This document shows, in pieces, positions 17,234-26,309 of a stretch of 64,000 bases of DNA (position 1 is its first letter; every line of letters begins with the position of its first letter). A model generated the notes under the pieces. It had not been told where the DNA came from and ran no database searches. It saw only the letters and a program-made list of their open reading frames with translations. The position numbers and the translations under genes were made by a program. The stretch is from Actinomadura madurae. Its GTDB lineage: Bacteria > Actinomycetota > Actinomycetes > Streptosporangiales > Streptosporangiaceae. Location of the stretch: contig NZ_FOVH01000002.1 in assembly GCF_900115095.1 (NCBI RefSeq), positions 186,001 to 250,000 on the forward strand, read 5' to 3'.

Positions 17234-17247
17234 TCGAAGCGCTTCGA
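17234..17247. promoter_or_regulatory. LacI-family operator, copy 1 (xyloglucan-type ABC operon)
   Basis: TCGAAGCGCTTCGA is a perfect palindrome with the central GCGC/AGCGCT core typical of LacI-family sites. It lies 32 bp before the ATG of the solute-binding protein gene, overlapping the likely promoter or leader. The same 14-mer precedes the GH3 gene (26259-26272). The most likely binder is the LacI-family product encoded at 25211-26218. Confidence 0.8.
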
Positions 17248-17279
17248 CAGGCACTCGGTCCCACCCCGGAGGAAGACCC

Positions 17280-18569
17280 ATGATCAAGGCAGGCAGGAGC
17301 GCGGCGGTGCTCGCCGCCCTTGCCGCGGCGGCGCTGTCGCTCACGGCGTGCGGCGGCGACGGCGGCGGCGACGGCTCCGGCGGCAAGGAGCTGAAGCTCT
17401 GGCACTACGAGGCCCCGGAAAGCGCCATGGGCAAGGCCTGGAACGAGGCCATCAAGGAGTTCGAGGCCACCCACCCGGGCGTGAAGGTGACGTTCGAGGA
17501 GAAGGGCTTCGAGCAGATCCAGAAGACCGCCCCGATGGTCCTGAACTCCAAGGACGCCCCCGACGTCATGGAGTACAACAAGGGCAACGCCACCGCCGGC
17601 ATGCTGTCCAAGCAGGGCCTGCTCACCGATCTCACCTCCGAGGTGACCAAGCGCGGCTGGGACAAGCTGATCAGTCCGAACGTCCAGGTCACCGCCAAGT
17701 ACGATGCCAAGGGCACGATGGGCGGCGACAAGTGGTTCGGCGTACCGAACTACGCCGAGTACGTGCAGGTCTACTACAACAAGGACCTGTTCAAGAAGCA
17801 CGGCGTCGAGATCCCGACGACGTTCGCCGAACTCACGGCCGCGATGGACGAGTTCGTCGCGAAGGGCGTCACACCGCTGACCAACGCGGGCGCCGAGTAC
17901 ATGGCGCACCAGTTCGTCTACCAGCTCGCCCTCGACAAGGCCGACCAGACCTGGGTGGACGCCTTCCAGCGCTACACCGGCAAGACGAACTTCAACGACG
18001 CCGCCTGGACGTACGGGGCGACCACCTTCGCCGACTGGGTGAAGAAGGGGTACATCGCCAAGAAGTCCGTCAGCCTCAAGGCCGAGGACGCGGGCGTCGC
18101 GTTCATGAGCGGCAAGTTCCCGATGATGTTCTCGGGCAGCTGGTGGTTCGGCCGGGTCGCCTCCGAGGCGAAGTTCGACTGGGAGACCGCCGTGTGGCCC
18201 GGCGCGAAGATGACGCTCGGCTCCGGCGGCAACCTCTGGGTCGTCCCCAAGGGCTCGGAGAACAAGGAGCTCGCCTATGACTTCATCGACATCACGATGA
18301 AGAAGAAGGCGCAGAACACCCTGGCGAACGCGGGCGGCGTCCCGGTCGCGGCGGACGCGTCCGCGGTCACCGACGCGAAGGCCAAGAAGCTCATCGCCGA
18401 CTTCGACGCGCTCACGAAGTCCGGCGGCCTCGCGTACTACCCGGACTGGCCGGTGGCGGGCTTCTACGACGCCTGGGTGTCGCAGACGCAGAAGCTCATG
18501 AACGGCACCCCGCCCGGCGAGGTGCTGGGCAGCATCCAGAAGACCTACGACGGCGGCCTGCCGAAGTGA
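17280..18569 (+). CDS. Extracellular solute-binding lipoprotein of a sugar ABC transporter
   Basis: A 429-residue family 1 binding protein. The lipoprotein signal (residues 1-22) ends in LTAC, with the lipidated Cys at about residue 23, followed by a Gly/Asp-rich tether. The mature start KELKLWHYEAPESAMGKAWNEA is typical of oligosaccharide-binding proteins. Its permeases and two glycosidases (alpha-xylosidase, beta-glucosidase) follow without gaps, so xyloglucan-type oligosaccharides are the likely cargo. No ATPase gene is present; a shared MsiK-like ATPase would be needed, as in Streptomyces. Confidence 0.85.
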   Translation: MIKAGRSAAVLAALAAAALSLTACGGDGGGDGSGGKELKLWHYEAPESAMGKAWNEAIKEFEATHPGVKVTFEEKGFEQIQKTAPMVLNSKDAPDVMEYNKGNATAGMLSKQGLLTDLTSEVTKRGWDKLISPNVQVTAKYDAKGTMGGDKWFGVPNYAEYVQVYYNKDLFKKHGVEIPTTFAELTAAMDEFVAKGVTPLTNAGAEYMAHQFVYQLALDKADQTWVDAFQRYTGKTNFNDAAWTYGATTFADWVKKGYIAKKSVSLKAEDAGVAFMSGKFPMMFSGSWWFGRVASEAKFDWETAVWPGAKMTLGSGGNLWVVPKGSENKELAYDFIDITMKKKAQNTLANAGGVPVAADASAVTDAKAKKLIADFDALTKSGGLAYYPDWPVAGFYDAWVSQTQKLMNGTPPGEVLGSIQKTYDGGLPK

Positions 18570-19477
18570 CTCGGCCGGGCCGCGGCCGGCCGCGGGAGCA
18601 GCTGGCGTACCTGCCGTACCTGCTCCCCGGCCTGCTGCTCTTCACCGCCGTCATCGGCGTGCCGTTCCTGATGAACCTCGGCACCAGCTTCACCGAGTGG
18701 ACGGGCGTCGGCCGCCCGACGTGGATCGGGCTCGGCAACTACCGGGAGCTGGTCCAGGACGGGCAGTTCTGGGCGTCGTTCCGGCACAACGCGATCATCA
18801 TCATCGGGATGGCGATCGTCCCGACGGCGATCGGGCTGGTGCTGGCCTCGGCGCTGACGGACCTGGTCGGCCGGCACTTCGGGCCGCGCACCGCGAGCGT
18901 CCTGCGCGCCTGCCTCTACCTGCCGCAGGTGCTGCCGGTCGTCATCGCGGGCGTGGTGTGGAGCTGGCTGCTGGCACCGGAGAACGGCGCGGTCAACGAG
19001 CTGCTGGACGCGATCGGCCTCGGCTCTCTCGCGCACGACTGGCTCGGCGACCCGGCCACGGCCCTGTGGACCGTCGTCGGCGTCATGGTCTGGATGCAGA
19101 TCGGCTTCCCGCTGGTGATCTTCATGTCGGGTCTCCAGCGGGTCGACCCCTCCCTCTACGAGGCCGCCGAGATCGACGGCGCCACCTGGGCCCGCCGCTT
19201 CTGGCACATCACGGTCCCGCAGATTCGCCCGGAGATCTTCGTCGTCCTGCTGTGGACGACGATCGCCGCGCTCAAGGCCTTCCCGCAGATCTTCGTCCTC
19301 ACCAAGGGCGGGCCGGGCGGGGCGACGAACGTGCCGTCCTACTACTCCTGGGTCAACTTCTTCGAGAAGTCCGACGTCGGCTACGGCTCGGCGATCGCGA
19401 CCGTGCTGACGCTCGTGATCGTCGCGCTGACCATCGTCTTCCTGCGCATGCAGGCACGTGAGCTGGAGACCTCATGA
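18566..19477 (+). CDS. Sugar ABC transporter permease (MalF/CebF type)
   Basis: A 303-residue permease with six membrane segments. The EAA motif is EAAEIDGATWARRFWHITVPQ near residue 195, the contact site for the ATPase. GTG start at 18566 overlaps the binding-protein stop (GTGA). Paired with the next gene as the heterodimeric channel. Confidence 0.87.
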   Translation: MTRPGRGRPREQLAYLPYLLPGLLLFTAVIGVPFLMNLGTSFTEWTGVGRPTWIGLGNYRELVQDGQFWASFRHNAIIIIGMAIVPTAIGLVLASALTDLVGRHFGPRTASVLRACLYLPQVLPVVIAGVVWSWLLAPENGAVNELLDAIGLGSLAHDWLGDPATALWTVVGVMVWMQIGFPLVIFMSGLQRVDPSLYEAAEIDGATWARRFWHITVPQIRPEIFVVLLWTTIAALKAFPQIFVLTKGGPGGATNVPSYYSWVNFFEKSDVGYGSAIATVLTLVIVALTIVFLRMQARELETS

Positions 19478-20367
19478 CGGCGACGGTGACCCCCGAGGCG
19501 GGCGCGCCGCCCCGTGAGAACCGGGGCCCGGCCGGCCGCAAGCGCCGCCGCGGGCCGTCCGCCTACGCGGTGCTGGTGGCGCTGGCCGCACTCGCCGGAG
19601 TGATGCTCATCCCGTTCGTCGTCGTCGTCTTCAACGCGCTGAAGACGCCGGACGAGTACTCCTCGCAGGGGCCGCTGTCGCCGCCGGACGGCTTCGACCT
19701 GGACGCCGTCCGGCAGTTCTGGGAGCGGGTCGACTTCGGGAACGTCCTGCTGAACAGCGTGTTCATCAGCGGTTCCGTGGCCGTCCTCGCCGTCCTGCTG
19801 TCGGTGCTGAACGCGTACGCGCTCGGCATCGGCCGGATCAAGGGCCGGATGTGGGTGCTGGTCCTGCTGCTGATGGCGAACACGCTGCCGCAGGAGGCGC
19901 TCGTCTACCCGCTGTACTACCTGTCCAAGCAGGTCGGCCTGTACGACACCAGGATCAGCGTGATCATCGTGTTCACGGTGATCCAGTCGGCCTTCGGCAC
20001 CTACCTGCTGTCGTCGGTGCTGTCGGCGTTCCCGCGCCCGCTGCTGGAGGCGGCGCGGATCGACGGCGCGGGCCGCTGGCAGGTGCTGTGGCGGGTGGTC
20101 GTCCCGGTCGTCCGGCCGACGCTGTCGGTGCTGCTCGTCTTCTTCTTCGTGTGGACCTGGAACGAGTTCCTGATCCCCATGGTCTTCCTCATCTCCAACG
20201 AGAACCAGACGGTCTCGGTCGCGCTCGGCGTGCTGCAGGGGCAGCGCCTCATGGACGCCACCATGTCCAGCGCCGCGTCGCTGCTCGGCCTCCTTCCGAC
20301 CGTCGTCTTCTTCCTCATCTTCCAGCGCACACTCGCGCGCGGACTGACCGCAGGAGCCATCAAGTAA
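19474..20367 (+). CDS. Sugar ABC transporter permease (MalG/CebG type)
   Basis: A 297-residue permease with a basic N-terminal tail and six membrane segments. The EAA loop is EAARIDGAGRWQVLWRVVVP, and the C-terminus ends LARGLTAGAIK as in MalG-type subunits. ATGA overlap with the preceding permease; its stop overlaps the GH31 start as TAATG. Confidence 0.87.
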   Translation: MTATVTPEAGAPPRENRGPAGRKRRRGPSAYAVLVALAALAGVMLIPFVVVVFNALKTPDEYSSQGPLSPPDGFDLDAVRQFWERVDFGNVLLNSVFISGSVAVLAVLLSVLNAYALGIGRIKGRMWVLVLLLMANTLPQEALVYPLYYLSKQVGLYDTRISVIIVFTVIQSAFGTYLLSSVLSAFPRPLLEAARIDGAGRWQVLWRVVVPVVRPTLSVLLVFFFVWTWNEFLIPMVFLISNENQTVSVALGVLQGQRLMDATMSSAASLLGLLPTVVFFLIFQRTLARGLTAGAIK

Positions 20368-22658
20368 TGAAGTTCAGTGACGGCTACTGGATGATGCGCG
20401 AGGGTGTGCGGGCGTTTCATCCGGTGGAGGTCCTCGACGTCGACGCCGGGCCCGGTTCGTTCCGGGTGTACGCGCCCGTGCAGCGGATCCGGCATCGCGG
20501 CGACCTGCTCAGGGGGCCGGTGGTGACGGTGACGTGCGAGTCGCCGATGCCGGACGTCATCGGCGTCACCCTCACCCACTTCGCGGGGGAGCGGCGGCGC
20601 GGGCCCCATTTCGAGTTGGCCACCGACCCGGCCGGGGACGTGTCCGTGGACGACGACGCGGCGACGCTGACGTCCGGCGCGTTGTCGGTGCGGGTGGGGC
20701 GCGGTGAGGAGTGGGGTGTCGACTTCCTTGTGGACGGACGCCGCCTGACCGGCAGTGCTCCCAAGGCGCAGGCCGTCATCGACACCGACGACGGGCGCCA
20801 TTATGTGCGGGAGCAGCTCGATCTGGGCGTCGACCATTTCGTCTACGGGCTCGGTGAACGGTTCGGGCCGCTGGTGAAGAACGGCCAGTCCGTGGACGTG
20901 TGGAATGCCGACGGCGGGACGGCCAGTGAGCAGGCGTACAAGAACGTGCCGTTCTTCCTGACGAACGCGGGTTACGGGGTGTTCGTCGACCATCCGGGGC
21001 GCGTGTCGTTCGAGGTGGCGTCGGAGGCCGTGGCCCGGACGCAGTTCAGCGTCGAGGGCCAGTCGATGCGGTACTTCGTCATCTACGGGCCTTCCCCCAA
21101 GGAGATCCTGCGCAAGTACACGGCGCTCACCGGGCGCCCCGCGCGGCTGCCGGATTGGTCGTTCGGGCTGTGGCTCTCCACGTCGTTCACCACCGACTAC
21201 GACGAGGAGACCATCACCTCGTTCATCGAGGGGATGGCGTCACGCGACCTGCCGCTCAGCGTCTTCCATTTCGACTGCTTCTGGATGCGCGAGTTCCAGT
21301 GGTGCGACTTCGAATGGGACCCGCGCGTGTTCTCCGACCCGGAGGGGATGCTGCGCCGGCTTCGCGACCGTGGCCTGCGGACCTGCGTCTGGATCAACCC
21401 GTACATCGGGCAGCGGTCCCCGCTGTTCGAGGAGGGCCGCGCGCACGGGTACCTGCTCAAGCGACCGAACGGGGACGTGTGGCAGTGGGACAAGTGGCAG
21501 CCCGGCCTGGCGGTCGTCGACTTCACGAACCCCGAGGCGCGGGAGTGGTACGCGGCCAAGCTGGAAGCGCTCCTCGACATGGGCGTCGACTGCTTCAAGA
21601 CCGACTTTGGCGAGCGCATTCCGACCGATGTCGTCTACCACGACGGCTCCGACCCGGAGCGTGCTCACAACTACTACACCTATCTCTATAACCAGACGGT
21701 CTTCGACCTGCTCCGCAAGAAGCGCGGTGAGAGCGACGCGGTCGTGTTCGCCCGGTCCGCGACGACCGGCGGGCAGCGCTTCCCGGTTCACTGGGGCGGT
21801 GACGCCGAATCGACATTCGAGGCCATGGGGGAGAGCCTTCGCGGCGGCCTCTCCCTGGGGATGTCGGGGTTCGGCTATTGGAGCCATGACATCGGCGGTT
21901 TCGAGGGGACGCCCGACCCGGCGCTGTTCAAGCGGTGGATAGCGTTCGGGCTGCTGTCCTCGCACAGCCGGCTGCACGGCAGCCATTCCTACCGGGTGCC
22001 GTGGCTCTTCGACGAAGAGTCCGTGGACGTTCTGCGGGAGTTCACCCGCCTGAAGATGCGGCTCATGCCCTACCTGGCGGGCGCCGCCCGCCAGGCGTAC
22101 GGCGAAGGGCTGCCGATGATGCGGGCGATGGTCGTCGAGTTCCCGGACGACCCTGGCTGCACGCATCTGGAACGCCAGTACATGCTCGGTGAGGATCTGC
22201 TCGTCGCGCCCGTGTTCTCGTCCGATGGTGACGTCTCGTACTACGTGCCGGGGGGTGTGTGGACGCACTACCTCACGGGTGAGCGTATTGAGGGCGGCCG
22301 TTGGGTTCGGGAGCGGCACGGGTTCGACAGTGTGCCGCTGCTCGTCCGTCCAGGAGCGGTCATCCCGGTGGGCGCGGTGGAGGACCGCCCGGACTACGAC
22401 CATGCGGATGACGTCACGTTGCGCGTGTACGAGCCCTCCGACGGGAGCGCCGTGGTCACCCAGATCGGCGACACCTCGTTCACCACAACGAGAAACGGTG
22501 AAAACGTGCGCGTGACAGGAGAGGGGGCCTGGAACGTTCTTCTCGTCAACGCACGGGTGGCCGGGGTAGAGGGCGGCGAGGTCGCAGACCATCCGCTCGG
22601 TGTTCTCATCAAGGCGACCGGTGGCGAACTGCTCATCACGCTGGAAGAGGAGAACTGA
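20367..22658 (+). CDS. GH31 alpha-xylosidase (YicI type)
   Basis: A 763-residue cytoplasmic GH31 enzyme without signal peptide. It follows E. coli YicI closely in layout: nucleophile Asp413 in [10 protein letters not shown] and acid/base Asp479 in HWGGDAES, each three residues before the YicI positions (416, 482). [19 protein letters not shown] near residue 305 is the alpha-xylosidase-type subsite. It removes non-reducing alpha-xylose from isoprimeverose or xyloglucan oligosaccharides. Its start overlaps the permease stop and its end overlaps the GH1 start (TGATG). The gene uses more A/T-ending codons than its neighbours (for example TAT CTC TAT AAC), a hint of different ancestry. Confidence 0.88.
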   Translation: MKFSDGYWMMREGVRAFHPVEVLDVDAGPGSFRVYAPVQRIRHRGDLLRGPVVTVTCESPMPDVIGVTLTHFAGERRRGPHFELATDPAGDVSVDDDAATLTSGALSVRVGRGEEWGVDFLVDGRRLTGSAPKAQAVIDTDDGRHYVREQLDLGVDHFVYGLGERFGPLVKNGQSVDVWNADGGTASEQAYKNVPFFLTNAGYGVFVDHPGRVSFEVASEAVARTQFSVEGQSMRYFVIYGPSPKEILRKYTALTGRPARLPDWSFGLWLSTSFTTDYDEETITSFIEGMASRDLPLSVFHFDCFWMREFQWCDFEWDPRVFSDPEGMLRRLRDRGLRTCVWINPYIGQRSPLFEEGRAHGYLLKRPNGDVWQWDKWQPGLAVVDFTNPEAREWYAAKLEALLDMGVDCFKTDFGERIPTDVVYHDGSDPERAHNYYTYLYNQTVFDLLRKKRGESDAVVFARSATTGGQRFPVHWGGDAESTFEAMGESLRGGLSLGMSGFGYWSHDIGGFEGTPDPALFKRWIAFGLLSSHSRLHGSHSYRVPWLFDEESVDVLREFTRLKMRLMPYLAGAARQAYGEGLPMMRAMVVEFPDDPGCTHLERQYMLGEDLLVAPVFSSDGDVSYYVPGGVWTHYLTGERIEGGRWVRERHGFDSVPLLVRPGAVIPVGAVEDRPDYDHADDVTLRVYEPSDGSAVVTQIGDTSFTTTRNGENVRVTGEGAWNVLLVNARVAGVEGGEVADHPLGVLIKATGGELLITLEEEN

Positions 22659-24022
22659 TGGGGTTCCCAAAGGGGTTCCTATGGGGAGCGGCCACCGCCG
22701 CCTATCAGATCGAGGGCGCGGCCCGGGAGGACGGCCGTGCGCCGTCCATCTGGGACACGTTCAGCCACACGCCGGGCAAGGTCCTGGGCGGCGACACCGG
22801 CGACGTCGCCACCGACCACTACCACCGCCGGCAGGACGACGTCGCGACGATGGCCGAGCTGGGCATCGGCGCCTACCGGTTCTCCATCTCCTGGTCGCGC
22901 GTCCTCCCGGACGGGACTCCCAACCAGAAGGGCATGGACTTCTACTCGCGCCTGGTCGACGAGCTGCTCGACCACGGCATCGCCCCGGTCGCCACCCTCT
23001 ACCACTGGGACCTGCCGCAGGTCCTGGAGGACGCGGGCGGCTGGCCCGAACGCAACACGGCCCACCGGTTCGCCGACTACGCCGAGCGCATCGGCCGCGT
23101 CCTCGGTGACCGCGTCCACACGTGGACGACGCTGAACGAGCCGTGGTGCTCGGCGTTCCTCGGCTATGCGTCCGGTGTGCACGCGCCCGGCCGCACCGAC
23201 CCGGCCGCCGCGCTCGCGGCCGCCCACCACCTCAACCTCGCGCACGGCCTGGGCGTCCGGGCGCTGCGCGGCGTGGTCCCGGCGTCCGCCAGGCATTCGG
23301 TCACCCTCAACTTGCACCATCTGCGCGGCGACACGGAGGCCGTCCGGCGGGTGGACGCCGTCTCCAACCGCGTGTTCCTCGATCCGATGCTGGGCAACGG
23401 CTATCCCGCCGACCTTCTGGAGGACACGGCGTCCCTGACCGACTGGGGCTTCCTGCGCGACGGCGACGAGGAGATCATCGCCGCGCCGCTCGATGTGCTG
23501 GGCGTCAACTACTACTCGCCCACGCTCGTGCGGGACTGGGACGGTGTCTCCCCGCGCGCACACGCGGACGGCCACCGGCAGGGCGCGGCGACCCCGTTCG
23601 TCGGCTGCGACAAGGTGGAGTTCGCCGAACAGCCCGGCCCCTACACGGCGATGGGCTGGCCCATAGACGCGACCGGCATGGAAGAACTGCTTCTACGGCT
23701 GCATCGCGAGTACCCGCACACTCCACTGATGGTCACCGAGAACGGTGCCGCGTTCGACGACGTCCTGGAAGACGGTGGCCGCGTCCACGATGACCGGCGC
23801 ATCGCCTATCTGCGCGACCACATCGCGGCCGTCGAAAGGGCGTGCGAGGCCGGCGCCGACGTCCGCGGCTATTTCGCCTGGTCGCTGCTGGACAACTTCG
23901 AATGGGCCTACGGCTACTCCAAGCGCTTCGGCCTCGTCCACGTCGACTACGCCACCGGTGACCGCACCTGGAAGGACAGTGCCTCCTGGTACCGCGACAC
24001 GATCGCCCGCGGACCGTCATGA
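22658..24022 (+). CDS. GH1 beta-glucosidase
   Basis: A 454-residue cytoplasmic GH1 enzyme. [15 protein letters not shown] opens the barrel; acid/base Glu161 lies in TLNEPWC and nucleophile Glu361 in VTENGAA. The C-terminal [19 protein letters not shown] is the aglycone-site loop. It should remove beta-glucose exposed after alpha-xylosidase action, alternating with the GH31 enzyme. It is the last intact gene of the operon; the following ATG (overlap ATGA) opens a decayed MFS gene. Confidence 0.92.
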   Translation: MGFPKGFLWGAATAAYQIEGAAREDGRAPSIWDTFSHTPGKVLGGDTGDVATDHYHRRQDDVATMAELGIGAYRFSISWSRVLPDGTPNQKGMDFYSRLVDELLDHGIAPVATLYHWDLPQVLEDAGGWPERNTAHRFADYAERIGRVLGDRVHTWTTLNEPWCSAFLGYASGVHAPGRTDPAAALAAAHHLNLAHGLGVRALRGVVPASARHSVTLNLHHLRGDTEAVRRVDAVSNRVFLDPMLGNGYPADLLEDTASLTDWGFLRDGDEEIIAAPLDVLGVNYYSPTLVRDWDGVSPRAHADGHRQGAATPFVGCDKVEFAEQPGPYTAMGWPIDATGMEELLLRLHREYPHTPLMVTENGAAFDDVLEDGGRVHDDRRIAYLRDHIAAVERACEAGADVRGYFAWSLLDNFEWAYGYSKRFGLVHVDYATGDRTWKDSASWYRDTIARGPS

Positions 24023-24110
24023 CGATCGGACGCGGGGGCATGGCGGTGGCGGCGCTGGCCCTGGCCGCGTTCTGCTTCGGCACGACCGAGACGCTGCCGA
24101 TCGGGCTGCG

Positions 24111-24258
24111 GTGCTCATCGCGTCGCTCTCCTCCTTCGGGCCTGGGGGCCCTCCATCGTCGAGCAACGCGGCGATCGCTGGCATCGCTCCGGCTCGCCTC
24201 GCGGCTCGCTGCGCGATCAGGTTCTCGCAAGCTCGAACCTGGCTTCGCACGCGATCGC
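24111..24258 (+). repeat. 148-bp inverted repeat, copy A
   Basis: Begins GTGCTCATCGCGTCGC and ends CACGCGATCGC. It matches the reverse complement of 24911-25058 over 148 bp with three mismatches and no gap. It carries an internal hairpin with arms CAGGTTC and GAACCTG. No transposase or terminal target duplication was recognised. Confidence 0.85.
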
Positions 24259-24910
24259 AACGGTTACGGTCGCTGGTGGCATGAGATCTGCGCAGGTGGG
24301 CGAGATCGCCTCGCCACGCCCCATCCGGGCACGCGACGCCTCCTCCCGCAGCCGCCAAGGTCGCGGGGTAGGACCGCCGCCTGCGAGCCCACGGGCGGGG
24401 CGCTGGCCATCGTCCGAGGTGTTTCGTTCGTTGCCCGGCTCGGTCCAGCCGCTGGCCGGCGCGCTTTCGTCGCTGCCCTCGGCGTCATGGCCCTCATCTG
24501 CTTCGCAGCAATCACCGCCATTCTGCCCGGCGACAGCACGGGCGGCCTGTACCACATCACCGCGGCCTCGCCGCACGCGCCAGGCTTCAGAACACCGGTG
24601 GTCACGATCACGGCGGTAGTCGGCGGAGTCTGCACAGCCCATATCTATGTCGCCGATGTTCTCACCCGTGTGAAAGACATCCCTGGCTCTACCCTCAGCT
24701 CGCTCCTGCTGATGAGCGGCAAGGCTGAACCGGCCATGGCCGACCTCGTTGCGGACCGCGGCCTACTCGCTCAGCACGCGGTGCCGACCGTCGTTCCGGC
24801 GCTTGCCTTGCCCGCCCCGTGTCCAGCCGCTGCACGCTCATACGTGATGTTCAGGCGCGTCGCCGTGGTTGCGCCAGTGAACCTCGTCACCGTCACAGAT
24901 CGCAGGCGTC

Positions 24911-25058
24911 GCGATCGCGTGCGAAGCCAGGTTCGAGCTTGCGAGAACCTGATCGCGCAGCGAGCCGCAAGGCGAGCCGGAGCGATGCCAGCGATCGCCG
25001 CGTTGCTCGACGATGGAGGGCCCCCAGGCCCGAAGGAGGAGAGCGATGCAATGAGCAC
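24911..25058 (-). repeat. 148-bp inverted repeat, copy B
   Basis: Opposite-orientation copy of 24111-24258. The two copies enclose 652 bp that still show weak major-facilitator similarity, so the copies sit inside one decayed gene rather than forming the ends of a classical insertion sequence. Confidence 0.85.
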
Positions 25059-25210
25059 GCGCGGCACCGCCCTCGCCGGTGCGATGGCCGCCGGTGCCGC
25101 CGTCGCCGTGATCGGGCTGGAACGGCCGTCGCGCGCCCGCGCTCCGACCGGGGCCGGCACGGCTAGCATCGTTCGCACTCTGCACCCCTTCGAGGACGAC
25201 GGGACGGTCC

Positions 25211-26218
25211 GTGGTCAAGATCACTGATGTGGCGCGGCACGCGGGAGTGTCGCCGAGCACGGTCTCCTACGTGCTGAGCGGGAAGCGCTCGATCTCCGAG
25301 GAGACCCGGCGGCGCGTCCGGGAGAGCATCCGCGAACTCGGGTACCGGCCGCACGCGGGCGCCCGCGCGCTCGCCAGCAGCCGCTCCAACGTGCTCGCGC
25401 TGATGATCCCGCTGCGCTCGGGCATCGCGGTGCCCGTCGTCATGCAGTTCGCCGTGTCGGTCGTCACCGCCGCCCGGAGCCACGACCACGACGTCCTGCT
25501 GCTCACCCAGGACGAGGGCGAGGACGGCCTGCGCCGCGTCGCCGACAGCGCCCTCGTCGACGCGCTGATCGTCATGGACGTGCAGATGAAGGACCCGCGG
25601 CTGCCGCTGCTGCGCTCCCTCGACCGGCCGAGCGTGCTCATCGGCTTCCCCGCCGACGCCGACGACCTGACCTGCATCGACCTCGACTTCCACGCCGCCG
25701 GCGCCGTCTGCGTCGAGCACCTGGCCGGCCTCGGCCACCGGGAGATCGCGCTGATCGGCTCGCCGCCCGAGGTGTACGCGCGGCAGACCGGCTACGCCCA
25801 GCGCGTCGCGGACGGGTTCGCCGAGGCGGTCCGCGAGCACGGCCTGACCGGGGACGTCCACCCCTGCGAGGCCACCGCGGACGCCGCCCGCGAGCTGGTC
25901 GCGCGGCTCCTCGCCGACCGTCCCGGGCTCACCGGCGTCCTCGTCCACAACGAGCCGGTCGTCGGCCCGGTCGTGCGGGCGCTGCGCGCCGCCGGCCGCC
26001 GCGTCCCCGAGGACGTGTCCGTCGTCGCGCTGTGCCCGGACGAGATGGCCGAGCACGCCGAGCCGCCGCTGTCGTCCGTCGCGATCCCCGCCGAGGAGGT
26101 CGGCGGGCGCGCCGTGGAGCTGCTGATGGACAAGCTCGACGGCGTCCCCGTCCCGGCCGCGACCCTGCTTCCGCCCACCCTGACCAGGCGCGCCAGCAGC
26201 GCGCCCGCCGCACGCTGA
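25211..26218 (+). CDS. LacI family transcriptional regulator of the xyloglucan-type locus
   Basis: A 335-residue LacI protein: helix-turn-helix ITDVARHAGVSPSTVSYVLSG (residues 4-24), hinge helix ALASSRS, then a periplasmic-binding-protein-like effector domain. GTG start at 25211. It lies between the ABC-GH31-GH1 operon and the GH3 gene, and TCGAAGCGCTTCGA precedes both units, so it is the most economical repressor of both. The inducer is probably a sugar released by those enzymes. The helix SPSTVSY is compatible with binding a palindrome with a CG centre. Confidence 0.87.
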   Translation: MVKITDVARHAGVSPSTVSYVLSGKRSISEETRRRVRESIRELGYRPHAGARALASSRSNVLALMIPLRSGIAVPVVMQFAVSVVTAARSHDHDVLLLTQDEGEDGLRRVADSALVDALIVMDVQMKDPRLPLLRSLDRPSVLIGFPADADDLTCIDLDFHAAGAVCVEHLAGLGHREIALIGSPPEVYARQTGYAQRVADGFAEAVREHGLTGDVHPCEATADAARELVARLLADRPGLTGVLVHNEPVVGPVVRALRAAGRRVPEDVSVVALCPDEMAEHAEPPLSSVAIPAEEVGGRAVELLMDKLDGVPVPAATLLPPTLTRRASSAPAAR

Positions 26219-26258
26219 CCGGCACGACAAGGAGGTGAGGGGCCGTTCCGGCCCGTTA

Positions 26259-26272
26259 TCGAAGCGCTTCGA
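26259..26272. promoter_or_regulatory. LacI-family operator, copy 2 (GH3 gene)
   Basis: TCGAAGCGCTTCGA, identical to 17234-17247, lies 37 bp before the GH3 GTG start and 40 bp after the lacI stop. Its position in the leader suggests that GH3 has its own repressed promoter. Confidence 0.8.
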
Positions 26273-26309
26273 CAGTCATGCTCGGGGGGCTAGTCCAAGA
26301 GGAGAATCG

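Larger units (their letters stand above)
24019..25200 (+). pseudogene. Decayed MFS transporter gene interrupted by two inverted repeats
   Basis: The start overlaps the GH1 stop (ATGA) and encodes MAVAALALAAFCFGTTETLPIGL, the first helix of a DHA1-type major facilitator. The match ends at 24110, exactly where a 148-bp repeat begins. Facilitator-like pieces resume in the middle (RAFVAALGVMALICFAAI, then VLTRVKDIPGSTLSSLLLMSG and MADLVADRGLLAQHAVP), and a tail-like piece (ALAGAMAAGAAVAVIGLERP) follows the second repeat. One frame is open throughout, but the repeat-encoded parts are hydrophilic and most helices are missing, so a working transporter is not expected. Confidence 0.7.

Noticed and set aside
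24215..24245. tRNA-like hairpin (CAGGTTC/GAACCTG) inside the 148-bp repeat
   Set aside because: No acceptor or anticodon stems could be formed around it, and both copies lack a full cloverleaf.
24111..25058. The inverted repeats as ends of an insertion sequence
   Set aside because: The 652 bp between them encode MFS-like remnants, not a transposase, and each copy is far longer than normal terminal repeats.
24019..25227. A 402-residue open frame as an intact gene
   Set aside because: Only parts resemble an MFS protein; the rest is the two inverted 148-bp repeats read in opposite senses.
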